From: CAIOYC01 sp038327995
GTDB lineage: Bacteria; Pseudomonadota; Alphaproteobacteria; Caulobacterales; Caulobacteraceae
NCBI GenBank assembly: GCA_038327995.1
Contig: JBBQLP010000052.1
Coordinates: 1 to 17,124 of the forward strand
DNA length: 17,124 nt
Direction: 5' to 3'
Under the pieces are notes generated by a model that was not told where the DNA came from, searched no databases, and saw nothing but the letters and a program-made list of their open reading frames with translations. Positions 1 through 6,945 of the stretch are shown here, in pieces; within the stretch, counting starts at the first letter, position 1, and each line of letters begins with the position of its first letter. The translations under genes and the position numbers were made by a program.

Positions 1-388
1 TGTCCGCCACCCCCGCAAGCTCCCGGGACACGCTTGCATCGAGGAAGAACAGGGGCGCGGCGCAGTCGGCCAACATTGCGGCGAGCTGTTCCGGCGTGGA
101 GGAGGGAGCCAGCGGCGAGACCGCGATCCCGGCGCGCAGGCCGCCCACGAACACCGCAGCGTATTCGATAGACGACAGGGCGCAGACGGCGATGGCCGTC
201 TGTTGTTTCACCCCGTCGCGCTGCAACCCTGCGGCTACACGATCAACAAGGCTGTTGAACTCGGCGTAGCTCACCCTCTTTTCCCCATCGACGATGGCCA
301 GGGCGTCTGGCTGCTCGGCGGCGTGGGCGACGATGACCGGGCCCAAGGTCCCGAAATCCCGGTCGAGAAGCGCTTTCGCAGTCGTCAC
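1..388 (-). CDS. AMP-dependent acyl-CoA synthetase/ligase, N-terminal part (runs off the left edge)
   Basis: This is the first 129 codons of an adenylate-forming enzyme that would activate a carboxylic acid with ATP and pass it to CoA. The visible part reads like the N-terminal subdomain of the family: 'AEQPDALAIVDGEKRVSYAE' followed by a stretch typical of the AMP-binding fold (VAAGLQRDGV, then GGLRAGIAVSPLAP). The P-loop and the catalytic lysine region lie outside the window, so the class is inferred from the N-terminus only. The start is a GTG at 388 with GGAGA seven bases upstream; no better start was seen. It diverges from the histidine kinase at 537. It is separate from the full-length ligase at 4036, so the region holds two such enzymes. 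The substrate cannot be told. Confidence 0.85.
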   Translation of the reverse strand, partial: MTTAKALLDRDFGTLGPVIVAHAAEQPDALAIVDGEKRVSYAEFNSLVDRVAAGLQRDGVKQQTAIAVCALSSIEYAAVFVGGLRAGIAVSPLAPSSTPEQLAAMLADCAAPLFFLDASVSRELAGVAD

Positions 389-536
389 GCGGTGGTCTCC
401 GGTTGGGGGATGGACCGCTATAACTCGTCTGTCTCGCGCGGCAAGCGGCCGCAGCCCAAGTCTGGAAGCTGCGGTATGTTGCATACCTTGTGTTTACCTT
501 ACGTGGCGATAGTCGAAAAAAATTGAGGGGATTGCG
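389..536. promoter_or_regulatory. Divergent intergenic region between the acyl-CoA synthetase and the histidine kinase
   Basis: This 148 bp region must hold the promoters of both divergent genes. It is richer in A+T near the kinase and contains the palindrome at 473-487. The kinase has a clear Shine-Dalgarno sequence, GAGGGG at 525-530, six bases before its ATG. No sigma-70 promoter could be assigned with confidence on either strand. Confidence 0.5.
473..487. promoter_or_regulatory. Perfect palindrome, candidate operator
   Basis: GGTATG-TTG-CATACC is a perfect 6-3-6 inverted repeat. It lies 50 bp before the kinase ATG and 85 bp before the start of the leftward ligase gene. Its size and dyad symmetry suit a dimeric repressor or activator site, as TetR-, GntR- or MarR-type regulators use. 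No regulator gene lies beside it in the window, so the binding protein is unknown. A chance occurrence is possible. Confidence 0.4.
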
Positions 537-2459
537 ATGGCGCTGCAGTTCAATTCGACGGAAGGCGCAATGCCGACTGACGCTGCAGACTGGTTCTTTC
601 AGAACAGCTCCGACGGATTCTCCATCTCCAAAGGCGGCCGCATCCTGAGTGTCAATCAGGCGTGGTGCGAGATGACCGGCTTCGAGTCTGAGGAACTCAT
701 CGGGTTGACGGCGGTCGACCTTGTGCACCCCGAAGATATGCAAGAGTTCAACCAGGCCCAGTCTGTATTGTATACAAAAGGCGCGGTCGTCCTTGAACAC
801 CGGCTGCGGACACGCGACGGTGGCTGGATCTGGGTGCGCACCTCTGCAAAGCAGGGGTTGGACGGATTCGCTCTCCTCGTCATTCACGACATCAACGCCG
901 AGCGGCTGCAAAAAGCGGAAGCCGAACTGGCCACCAAATCCGCTGAACTGCTACGGGCGGCGGCGAGCGTGTATATGTGGCGGTTCAATCCCGACACGGG
1001 GCTCTACACGACCGAGCAGGCCGGAGCCGACAACCCCGAAAACGTTGGCGTTGCGGACGTCTCCACCAGCCAGATGACCGAGAATATTCACCCCGATGAC
1101 CGGGTTCCATTCGGCAAGGCCTTTTTCCCGACCCTGCAAACGGGACAGGCGGGGCAATTTGTTTACCGCTACGCCCGTGGAGACGACTGGGTTCGCCTGC
1201 GTTCAGCTTGGCGCGGGGTGCGGCTCTGCGAGAGCGGCAAGTGGGAAGTCCGCGGCCTGACCCAGGACATCACCGAGCTTCTCGATGCTCGCGACGCGGC
1301 CCTGCTCGGGGAACAGGCGGCCAAGGACGCCGCCGAGACCAAGTCGCAGTTCCTGGCCAACATCAGTCACGAAATCCGTACGCCCCTGAACGGCGTCGTC
1401 GGCGTGCTGCACCTGTTGAAGAACGAAGCGCTGTCGCCGGACGGACGCAAGCTGCTCGACGAAGCGGTGGCGTGCGGCGGGATGCTGGCCGAACTTTTGA
1501 ACGACGTGCTCGACTTCTCCAAGATCGAGGCCGGGCATCTGGAACTCTCCCCCGAACCGCTGGATCCGGGCGCGATCCTTTCGAGCGTGGCGCAGATGAT
1601 CCGTCCGCAGATCGAGGGCAAGAATCTCTATCTGAAGATTGAGGCGGACGCAGCCACCGAGTGGGTCTGCGTCGACCCCGTGCGCTTCCGTCAGATCCTA
1701 TTCAACCTCGTCGGCAATGCGGCCAAGTTCACCTTGCGCGGCGGCGTGAGCATAAAAATGCAGGGCCGGGACGAGGGTGCGGAACATCGCCTACGGGTCG
1801 AGATCACGGATACGGGCGTCGGCATCACCTGCGAGGGCCAGGCTGGACTGTTCGACCGCTTCCATCAAGGGGACGGCTCCACCACCCGCCGTTTCGGCGG
1901 CACCGGGCTTGGCCTCGCCATCACCCGCCGTCTGGCGGAACTGATGGGCGGAGAGATCGGCTTCGACAGTGAGGCCGGAAAGGGCTCGACCTTCTGGTTC
2001 GACATCGCCGCGCCTCTGGTGGAGCGGGAGGACGCGGTCAAAGCTCACGCGCCGGACCTGCTCGAAGGCCTGCGCCTTCTGGTGGTGGACGATAACGCCA
2101 CCAACCGCATCATCGCCTCGAAGATGCTGGAGAACCTGGGCGCTTCAATGGAAACGGCGGATGACGGAGCGCAAGGGGTGGAGGCGGTCGAGCGCGGCGC
2201 CTTCGACCTGATCTTTATGGATATGCAGATGCCGGTGATGGATGGTCTGGAAGCGACGAGGCGCATTCGCACACTGCCCGCACCCATCGGCCAGACTCCG
2301 ATCCTGGCCATGACCGCCAACGTCATGTCGCATCAGGTGGCCCAGTATCGCGCCGCAGGAATGGACGGGGTGGTGGCCAAGCCGCTCTCGCCCGCCGCAA
2401 TCATCGCCGAAATCGCCAAACTGACAGAAGAACCGGAAGCGTCCGCCAAGGTCGCCTAG
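537..2459 (+). CDS. Soluble hybrid sensor histidine kinase/response regulator (PAS-PAS-HisKA-HATPase_c-REC)
   Basis: A 640-residue hybrid kinase that would autophosphorylate and relay phosphate to its own receiver domain. Domains in order: PAS about 16-125; a second, PAS_3-like domain about 140-248 (IHPDDR at 184-189); a short coiled linker; HisKA with phosphoacceptor His278 in SHEIRTPLNG; HATPase with N box Asn394, G1 DTGVGI at 425-430, F box LFDRF at 438-442 and G2 GGTGLGL at 454-460; then REC about 512-628 with acidic pair D518/D519, phosphoacceptor D562, T593 and K615. All key residues are present. No membrane segment or signal peptide is visible, so it should sense a cytosolic cue through PAS. 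There is no C-terminal Hpt domain, so an outside phosphotransfer protein is probably needed. No partner response regulator is adjacent. The ATG at 537 has GAGGGG upstream. Confidence 0.95.
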   Translation: MALQFNSTEGAMPTDAADWFFQNSSDGFSISKGGRILSVNQAWCEMTGFESEELIGLTAVDLVHPEDMQEFNQAQSVLYTKGAVVLEHRLRTRDGGWIWVRTSAKQGLDGFALLVIHDINAERLQKAEAELATKSAELLRAAASVYMWRFNPDTGLYTTEQAGADNPENVGVADVSTSQMTENIHPDDRVPFGKAFFPTLQTGQAGQFVYRYARGDDWVRLRSAWRGVRLCESGKWEVRGLTQDITELLDARDAALLGEQAAKDAAETKSQFLANISHEIRTPLNGVVGVLHLLKNEALSPDGRKLLDEAVACGGMLAELLNDVLDFSKIEAGHLELSPEPLDPGAILSSVAQMIRPQIEGKNLYLKIEADAATEWVCVDPVRFRQILFNLVGNAAKFTLRGGVSIKMQGRDEGAEHRLRVEITDTGVGITCEGQAGLFDRFHQGDGSTTRRFGGTGLGLAITRRLAELMGGEIGFDSEAGKGSTFWFDIAAPLVEREDAVKAHAPDLLEGLRLLVVDDNATNRIIASKMLENLGASMETADDGAQGVEAVERGAFDLIFMDMQMPVMDGLEATRRIRTLPAPIGQTPILAMTANVMSHQVAQYRAAGMDGVVAKPLSPAAIIAEIAKLTEEPEASAKVA

Positions 2460-2563
2460 ACGCCGCCAGGAGGGTTGCGCCGGGCGCCCTCTGGACGGAT
2501 AATGCCATACCGAATGTTGGAAAAGAACGCCCGGCCATCCTTGATGGAAACCAGGCGTCGTAT

Positions 2564-2568
2564 GGAGG
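2564..2568 (+). promoter_or_regulatory. Ribosome binding site that decides the acyl-CoA dehydrogenase start
   Basis: GGAGG lies five bases before ATG 2574. It sits inside the second codon onward of an alternative in-frame ATG at 2562, which itself has no comparable site upstream. This favours 2574 over 2562 and over a TTG at 2475. Confidence 0.75.
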
Positions 2569-2573
2569 ACGCC

Positions 2574-3875
2574 ATGGCCTGGGATTTCGAGACCGACCCC
2601 GAGTTTCAGGAAAAGCTTGACTGGATGGACGTCTTCGTTCGCGAGGAGGTGGAGCCGCTCGACCGGCTGGGCGTCCATCCCTATGACGTGAAGAACGAGG
2701 TGCGCAACCGGCTGGTTCGCCCGTTGCAGGCCAAGGTCAAGGAGATGGGCCTATGGGCCTGCCACTTGGGTCCAGACCTCGGCGGTCAGGGCTATGGGCA
2801 GCTCAAGCTCGGCCTGATGAACGAGATCCTGGGCCGATCATCGTTCGCCCCCACCGTGTTCGGTTGCCAGGCGCCTGATACTGGCAACGCCGAGATCATC
2901 GCCCATTACGGCACCGATGCGCAGAAGGCCAGATACCTCCAGCCCTTGCTCAACAACGAGATCGTCTCGGCCTTTTCCATGTCCGAGCCCGAAGGCGGCG
3001 CCGACCCCCTGACCTTCAAGACCCGCGCGGTGCTCGACGGCGACGACTGGGTTATCAACGGCGAGAAGTGGTTCTCCACCAACGCCAAGTGGTCCGAGTT
3101 TCTGATCGTCATGGCCGTCTCAGACCCCGACGGCGAGCCCTATCGCCGGATGTCCATGTTCATCGTGCCCACCGATACGCCGGGGGTGGAGATCATCCGC
3201 AACGTCGGCGTCGGTTACAGCGATCACGGCTCCGAAGGCTATATGCGGTATACGGACGTTCGTGTGCCGCAGGACCATCTGCTGGGCGAGCGGGGCAGCG
3301 CGTTCGCCATCTCGCAGACCCGGCTCGGCGGCGGGCGCATCCACCACGCCATGCGCACGGTGGGTCAGGCCAAGAAGGCGCTCGACCTGATGTGCCAGCG
3401 CGCGGTTTCCCGCACCACCCGCGATGGTCCGCTCTCGCACAAACAGGCGGTGCAGATGCAGATCGCCGATAGCTGGATCGAGCTAGAGGGCTTTCGCCTT
3501 CTGGTCCTGCACACCGCCTGGAAGATCGACAAATACAAAGACTACCGCAAGGTTCGCAAAGACATCGCCGCGGTGAAGGTGGCCATGCCGCGGGTCTATG
3601 AAAGCATCGCCTCCCGCGCCCTGCACATCCACGGAGCGCTGGGCGTCTCCAACGAGATGCCGTTCGTCGGCATGATCACCGCCGCGCACGTGATGGGCAT
3701 CGCCGATGGGCCGACCGAGGTGCACCAGGTGACGCTGGCGAAGCAGGTGCTGCGAAACTACAAGCCGTCGAACGAGCTGTTCCCCGCCTACTCATTGCTG
3801 AACCTGAAGGAGGCGGCGGTGGAGAAATACGGCGACATCCTCGACGGGCTGGAAGCTTTGGAAGCGGCGGAATAG
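2574..3875 (+). CDS. Acyl-CoA dehydrogenase family protein (ACAD10/11-like)
   Basis: A 433-residue FAD-dependent acyl-CoA dehydrogenase, which would introduce a trans-2 double bond into an acyl-CoA thioester and pass electrons to ETF. It shows the N-terminal helical domain, the flavin-binding beta domain (FSMSEPEGGADP at 134-145; NGEKWFSTNA at 162-171) and the C-terminal helical domain (ALHIHGALGVSNEMPF at 349-364; ADGPTEVH at 377-384). In the last motif Asp378 stands where medium-chain enzymes carry the catalytic Glu; from memory this is usual in ACAD10/11-like proteins. The reading frame is open upstream to TTG 2475, but those residues do not resemble the family, and ATG 2574 has a strong GGAGG. 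It is 160 bp ahead of an acyl-CoA ligase on the same strand, which fits a shared catabolic role. Confidence 0.93.
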   Translation: MAWDFETDPEFQEKLDWMDVFVREEVEPLDRLGVHPYDVKNEVRNRLVRPLQAKVKEMGLWACHLGPDLGGQGYGQLKLGLMNEILGRSSFAPTVFGCQAPDTGNAEIIAHYGTDAQKARYLQPLLNNEIVSAFSMSEPEGGADPLTFKTRAVLDGDDWVINGEKWFSTNAKWSEFLIVMAVSDPDGEPYRRMSMFIVPTDTPGVEIIRNVGVGYSDHGSEGYMRYTDVRVPQDHLLGERGSAFAISQTRLGGGRIHHAMRTVGQAKKALDLMCQRAVSRTTRDGPLSHKQAVQMQIADSWIELEGFRLLVLHTAWKIDKYKDYRKVRKDIAAVKVAMPRVYESIASRALHIHGALGVSNEMPFVGMITAAHVMGIADGPTEVHQVTLAKQVLRNYKPSNELFPAYSLLNLKEAAVEKYGDILDGLEALEAAE

Positions 3876-4035
3876 CGGGCCTCGGAAACGGACGCGCGAT
3901 CCCTGATTCCGCCTGCACAAAACCGCTATAAGCTGCACGGGGACTTCCTGCAGATCGGGTGGAGAATCCGGCGCGAGACCCTCTATATCCGCTACATCCT
4001 CTACACCTGCGACCCCGGCGATCAGCGGAGACTGC

Positions 4036-5778
4036 ATGACCGAGCAAATCTGGCCCGCCATGACCATCGCGGAGGCCCACGCCCGCCTCACCGTTCCGGG
4101 CTCGCGCTTCGAGGTCGACGAGAAGACGATCCGGGGCGTGAAGACCCGCGTCTGGAAGAACGCACCGCCGACCCTGCGCGACGTCTTCGCCAACGGCCGC
4201 GCCTTCGGACCCGCCCGCACCTTCCTGGTCTATGAGGATGAGCGCGCCAGTTTCGAGGCCTTCGCGCGCGCGGTCCTGGCCCTCGCCGCCGAGCTTGCCG
4301 TGCAAGGCGTGGTGAAGGGCGACCGGGTGGCGCTAGTAATGCGAAATCTCCCCGAATGGCCAGTGGCCTTCTTCGCCGGATCGATCCTTGGCGCGGTGGT
4401 TACGCCGCTGAACGCCTGGTGGACTGGCGCGGAGCTGGAATACGGACTGATCGATTCCGGGGCCAGGATCGCCATTCTCGACACGGAACGCTACGAGCGC
4501 CTCGCCGACCGCCTCTCATCCTGCACGGCACTGGCGCGCGTCTACGTTTCCCGGGCCGCCGCACCTATTACCGACCCTCGCGTGACCCGGCTGGAGGAGA
4601 TCATCGGCGAGACCTCAGACTGGGCCACGCTCCCGGACCGCCCGATGCCGGACGTGGCGTTGGACCCAGAAGACGACGCCGCCCTCTGCTACACCTCCGG
4701 CACGACCGGAAAGCCCAAGGGCGCGCTCCTCACCCACCGCAACATCACCACCAACATCCTGTCCTCGGCCATGACCCAGGCGCGGCGCTTCCTGCGGAGG
4801 GGCGAGCCCGTCCCGGTCGCTGATCCGGCGGTTCAGCGCACCACCCTTTTGGTCGTGCCGATGTTCCACGTCACGGGCCTGTGCGCCAATCTCTCGCCCA
4901 ACCTCAATGCGGGGAGCAAGCTCGTGCTCATGCACCGTTGGGACGCGAAAAAGGCGCTGGAATTGATCGAGCGCGAGCGGGTGAACGTCACCGGCGGGGT
5001 GCCGACCATCGCCTGGCAACTGATCGAGCACCCGGACCGGGCGAACTATGACCTGTCATCCATCGAGAGCATCACCTACGGCGGCGCGCCTTCGGCCCCC
5101 GAACTGGTGCGGCTAATCAAGCAGGTCTTCCCAAAGGTCTCGCCCGGCAATGCCTGGGGCATGACTGAAACCTCCGCCACCTTCACCGGCCATGCCGGCG
5201 AGGACTATGAGCACCGGCCCTGGAGTTGCGGCGTCGCCAACCCCTCCGGCGAGCTGAAAGTTGTCTCCCCAGAAGGCGCGGTGCTGGGCGCGAACGAGGT
5301 CGGCGAGCTTTGGGCCAAGGGGCCTCAGGTGGTGAAGGGCTACTGGAACAGGCCGGAGGCCACCGCCGAGACTTTCGTGGACGGCTGGGTCAAGACTGGC
5401 GACCTCGCTTCCATCGACGAAGAAGGCTTCGTCACCATGATCGACCGGGCCAAGGATATGCTGATCCGCGGCGGCGAGAACATCTACTGTATCGAGGTGG
5501 AGAACTGCCTCTACGACCATCCCGCGATCATGGATGCCGCCCTGATCGGCAAGCCGCATCGCACCCTTGGGGAGGAGCCCGTCGCCGTGGTTGCGCTGAA
5601 GCCCGGTGCTACGGCCAGCGAGGCGGAATTGCGCGATTTCGTGCGTGCCCGGCTGGCGGCGTTCAAGGTTCCGGCGGAGGTGCGCTTTTGGCCGGAAACC
5701 CTGCCCCGCAACGCCAACGGCAAGATTCTCAAGTCCGAATTGAAAAAACTGTTCGAGCCTGAGGCGGCGGCGTCCTAA
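4036..5778 (+). CDS. AMP-dependent acyl-CoA synthetase/ligase (fatty-acid or aryl-acid CoA ligase type)
   Basis: A full-length, 580-residue adenylate-forming enzyme that makes an acyl-AMP and then an acyl-CoA. Family motifs are intact: P-loop YTSGTTGKPKG at 219-229, substrate-pocket region PMFHVTG at 275-281, GMTET at 375-379, TGD at 454-456, the hinge region DRAKDMLIRGGENIY at 470-484, and the C-terminal catalytic Lys563 in NANGKIL. No signal peptide or membrane helix is seen. The ATG at 4036 has GGAG five bases upstream. It follows the acyl-CoA dehydrogenase by 160 bp and is followed by the FMN reductase gene after 8 bp. This order, activation next to dehydrogenation, suggests breakdown of a carboxylic acid, but chain length or aromatic character cannot be read from sequence. 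Confidence 0.95.
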   Translation: MTEQIWPAMTIAEAHARLTVPGSRFEVDEKTIRGVKTRVWKNAPPTLRDVFANGRAFGPARTFLVYEDERASFEAFARAVLALAAELAVQGVVKGDRVALVMRNLPEWPVAFFAGSILGAVVTPLNAWWTGAELEYGLIDSGARIAILDTERYERLADRLSSCTALARVYVSRAAAPITDPRVTRLEEIIGETSDWATLPDRPMPDVALDPEDDAALCYTSGTTGKPKGALLTHRNITTNILSSAMTQARRFLRRGEPVPVADPAVQRTTLLVVPMFHVTGLCANLSPNLNAGSKLVLMHRWDAKKALELIERERVNVTGGVPTIAWQLIEHPDRANYDLSSIESITYGGAPSAPELVRLIKQVFPKVSPGNAWGMTETSATFTGHAGEDYEHRPWSCGVANPSGELKVVSPEGAVLGANEVGELWAKGPQVVKGYWNRPEATAETFVDGWVKTGDLASIDEEGFVTMIDRAKDMLIRGGENIYCIEVENCLYDHPAIMDAALIGKPHRTLGEEPVAVVALKPGATASEAELRDFVRARLAAFKVPAEVRFWPETLPRNANGKILKSELKKLFEPEAAAS

Positions 5779-5786
5779 GACGGATC

Positions 5787-6398
5787 GTGACCTCAAGCCA
5801 AGCTCATTCTTCGCACGCGCCCTTCATCGTCGGCATCGGCGGCACCACGCGTGCGGGCTCGACCAGCGAGCGGCTCCTGGCTATCGCTCTGCGGGGCGCA
5901 GAGGCGGCGGGCGCGCGGACCCGGATGTTCGGCGGCGAGTTCCTGGCCCGGTTGCCGATCTTCAATCCCCAGGATGACGCCCCTTGCGTGGAGCGGGACC
6001 AACTGGTGGAAGCGGTGCGGGCCGCCGACGGGATCATCATCGCCTCCCCCGGCTATCACGGCTCGATTTCGGGTCTGGTGAAGAACGCGCTGGATGGCCT
6101 CGAAGGCCTTCGAGACGACCCCCGTCCCTATTTCGACGGTCGGGCCGTGGGCGCCATCGTGGCGGTGGACGGCTGGCAGGCGGCGGGCGCGACCCTCAGC
6201 GCAGTGCGCGCCGTGGTTCACGCCATGCGCGGTTGGAACACTCCGATGGGCGCCGCCCTGAACGGCATGGCGGCGAGGGACGGCGGCGGCCTTTTCACCG
6301 ACGACGGCGCCCTACGCGACGAGCGCGACGCCTGGCAGATCAGGACCGTCTCCGAACAGGTCGTGACCTTCGCCCGTATGGCGATGAAGGCGAGCTAG
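5787..6398 (+). CDS. NADPH-dependent FMN reductase family flavoprotein
   Basis: A 203-residue flavodoxin-fold protein of the FMN_red family, which reduces bound or free FMN with NAD(P)H. The N-terminal strand and phosphate loop read GIGGTTRAGSTSERL (16-30). The second flavin-contact motif reads SPGYHGSISGLVKNALDGLE (87-106), very close to the family pattern SPEYHGSxPGxLKNALD. The start is taken as GTG 5787, eight bases after the ligase stop, with only a weak Shine-Dalgarno, so translation may be coupled to the ligase. The first ten or so residues are Ser/His-rich and outside the fold, so a slightly later start cannot be excluded. Possible roles are supplying reduced flavin to a monooxygenase or quinone/azo reduction; no monooxygenase is seen in the window. 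Confidence 0.9.
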   Translation: MTSSQAHSSHAPFIVGIGGTTRAGSTSERLLAIALRGAEAAGARTRMFGGEFLARLPIFNPQDDAPCVERDQLVEAVRAADGIIIASPGYHGSISGLVKNALDGLEGLRDDPRPYFDGRAVGAIVAVDGWQAAGATLSAVRAVVHAMRGWNTPMGAALNGMAARDGGGLFTDDGALRDERDAWQIRTVSEQVVTFARMAMKAS

Positions 6399-6405
6399 TC
6401 TCGCC
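6389..6405 (+). promoter_or_regulatory. Hairpin spanning a stop codon and ending at the next start codon
   Basis: GGCGAG (6389-6394), a 5-base loop CTAGT, then CTCGCC (6400-6405) form a perfect 6 bp, GC-rich inverted repeat. The FMN reductase stop TAG (6396-6398) is in the loop and the ATG of the next gene begins at the base after the stem. No Shine-Dalgarno is free in front of that ATG. A ribosome ending at TAG would open the stem, so translational coupling is a plausible reading. This is inference from sequence only. Confidence 0.45.
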
Positions 6406-6945
6406 ATGGCGCTCGCTAACCGATTGGCGAAGGCAGAAGATCGTCCCGCATTGATGGTGCTGATGGAGCTTGCGATCAGCGAACTCCAGAAAGGCCTTCT
6501 CAGCCCCGCCGAGATCGAAGCCAGCCACGCCATCATGGGCATCGACACCCAGCTTATCGCCGACGGGACCTATTTCATCGTCGAGGCGGATGGGGCGCTG
6601 GTCGGCTGCGGCGGCTGGAGCCGTCGGGCGACCCTATATGGCGGCGATCATTCAGAACGGCGCGACGCCGCCCTGCTCGATCCGGCCAGGAACGCGGCGC
6701 GGGTTCGGGCCATGTACACCCATCCCGACTTCACCCGGCGCGGGGTGGGACGGTTGATCCTCGACCTCAGCGAGCGCGCAGCAGCGGCGGAGGGGTTCAC
6801 GCGGGTAGAACTAATGGCCACCCTTTCCGGCGCGCAGCTCTACCGGGCCTGCGGCTACGGCGATGAGGAACCGGTGATAGATCATACACCGTCTGGTGTG
6901 GCCGTGCCGCTGGTGCGGATGAGCAAGCGGATCGCCAGCGCCTAA
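6406..6945 (+). CDS. GNAT family N-acetyltransferase
   Basis: A 179-residue acyl-CoA-dependent N-acetyltransferase. The first strand is NRLAKAEDRPALM. The acetyl-CoA-binding motif A reads MYTHPDFTRRGVGRLIL (103-119) with R111-R-G-V-G-R116, matching the family Q/RxxGxG/A. The C-terminal part SGAQLYRACGYGDEE is the usual motif B region with its YxxxGF/Y-like end. The start at ATG 6406 is needed to keep the first strand, although the usual ribosome binding site is missing and a hairpin abuts it. It sits 7 bp after the FMN reductase and ends tail to tail with the TetR gene, overlapping it by three bases. The substrate is unknown; it may be small-molecule or protein amino groups. Confidence 0.88.
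   Translation: MALANRLAKAEDRPALMVLMELAISELQKGLLSPAEIEASHAIMGIDTQLIADGTYFIVEADGALVGCGGWSRRATLYGGDHSERRDAALLDPARNAARVRAMYTHPDFTRRGVGRLILDLSERAAAAEGFTRVELMATLSGAQLYRACGYGDEEPVIDHTPSGVAVPLVRMSKRIASA

Noticed and set aside
243..911. 222-codon open frame on the minus strand crossing the kinase start and the intergenic region
   Set aside because: It overlaps both the acyl-CoA synthetase and the kinase in the wrong frame and has no family resemblance.
2475..2573. Upstream extension of the acyl-CoA dehydrogenase to TTG 2475 or ATG 2562
   Set aside because: A GGAGG precedes ATG 2574, and the extra residues are not family-like. The AGGAGG near TTG 2475 is noted but too close to the start.
3904..3932. 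Possible promoter with TATAAG at 3927-3932 before the second ligase
   Set aside because: The hexamer 17 bp upstream (TGATTC) matches the -35 consensus at one base only, so it was not called.
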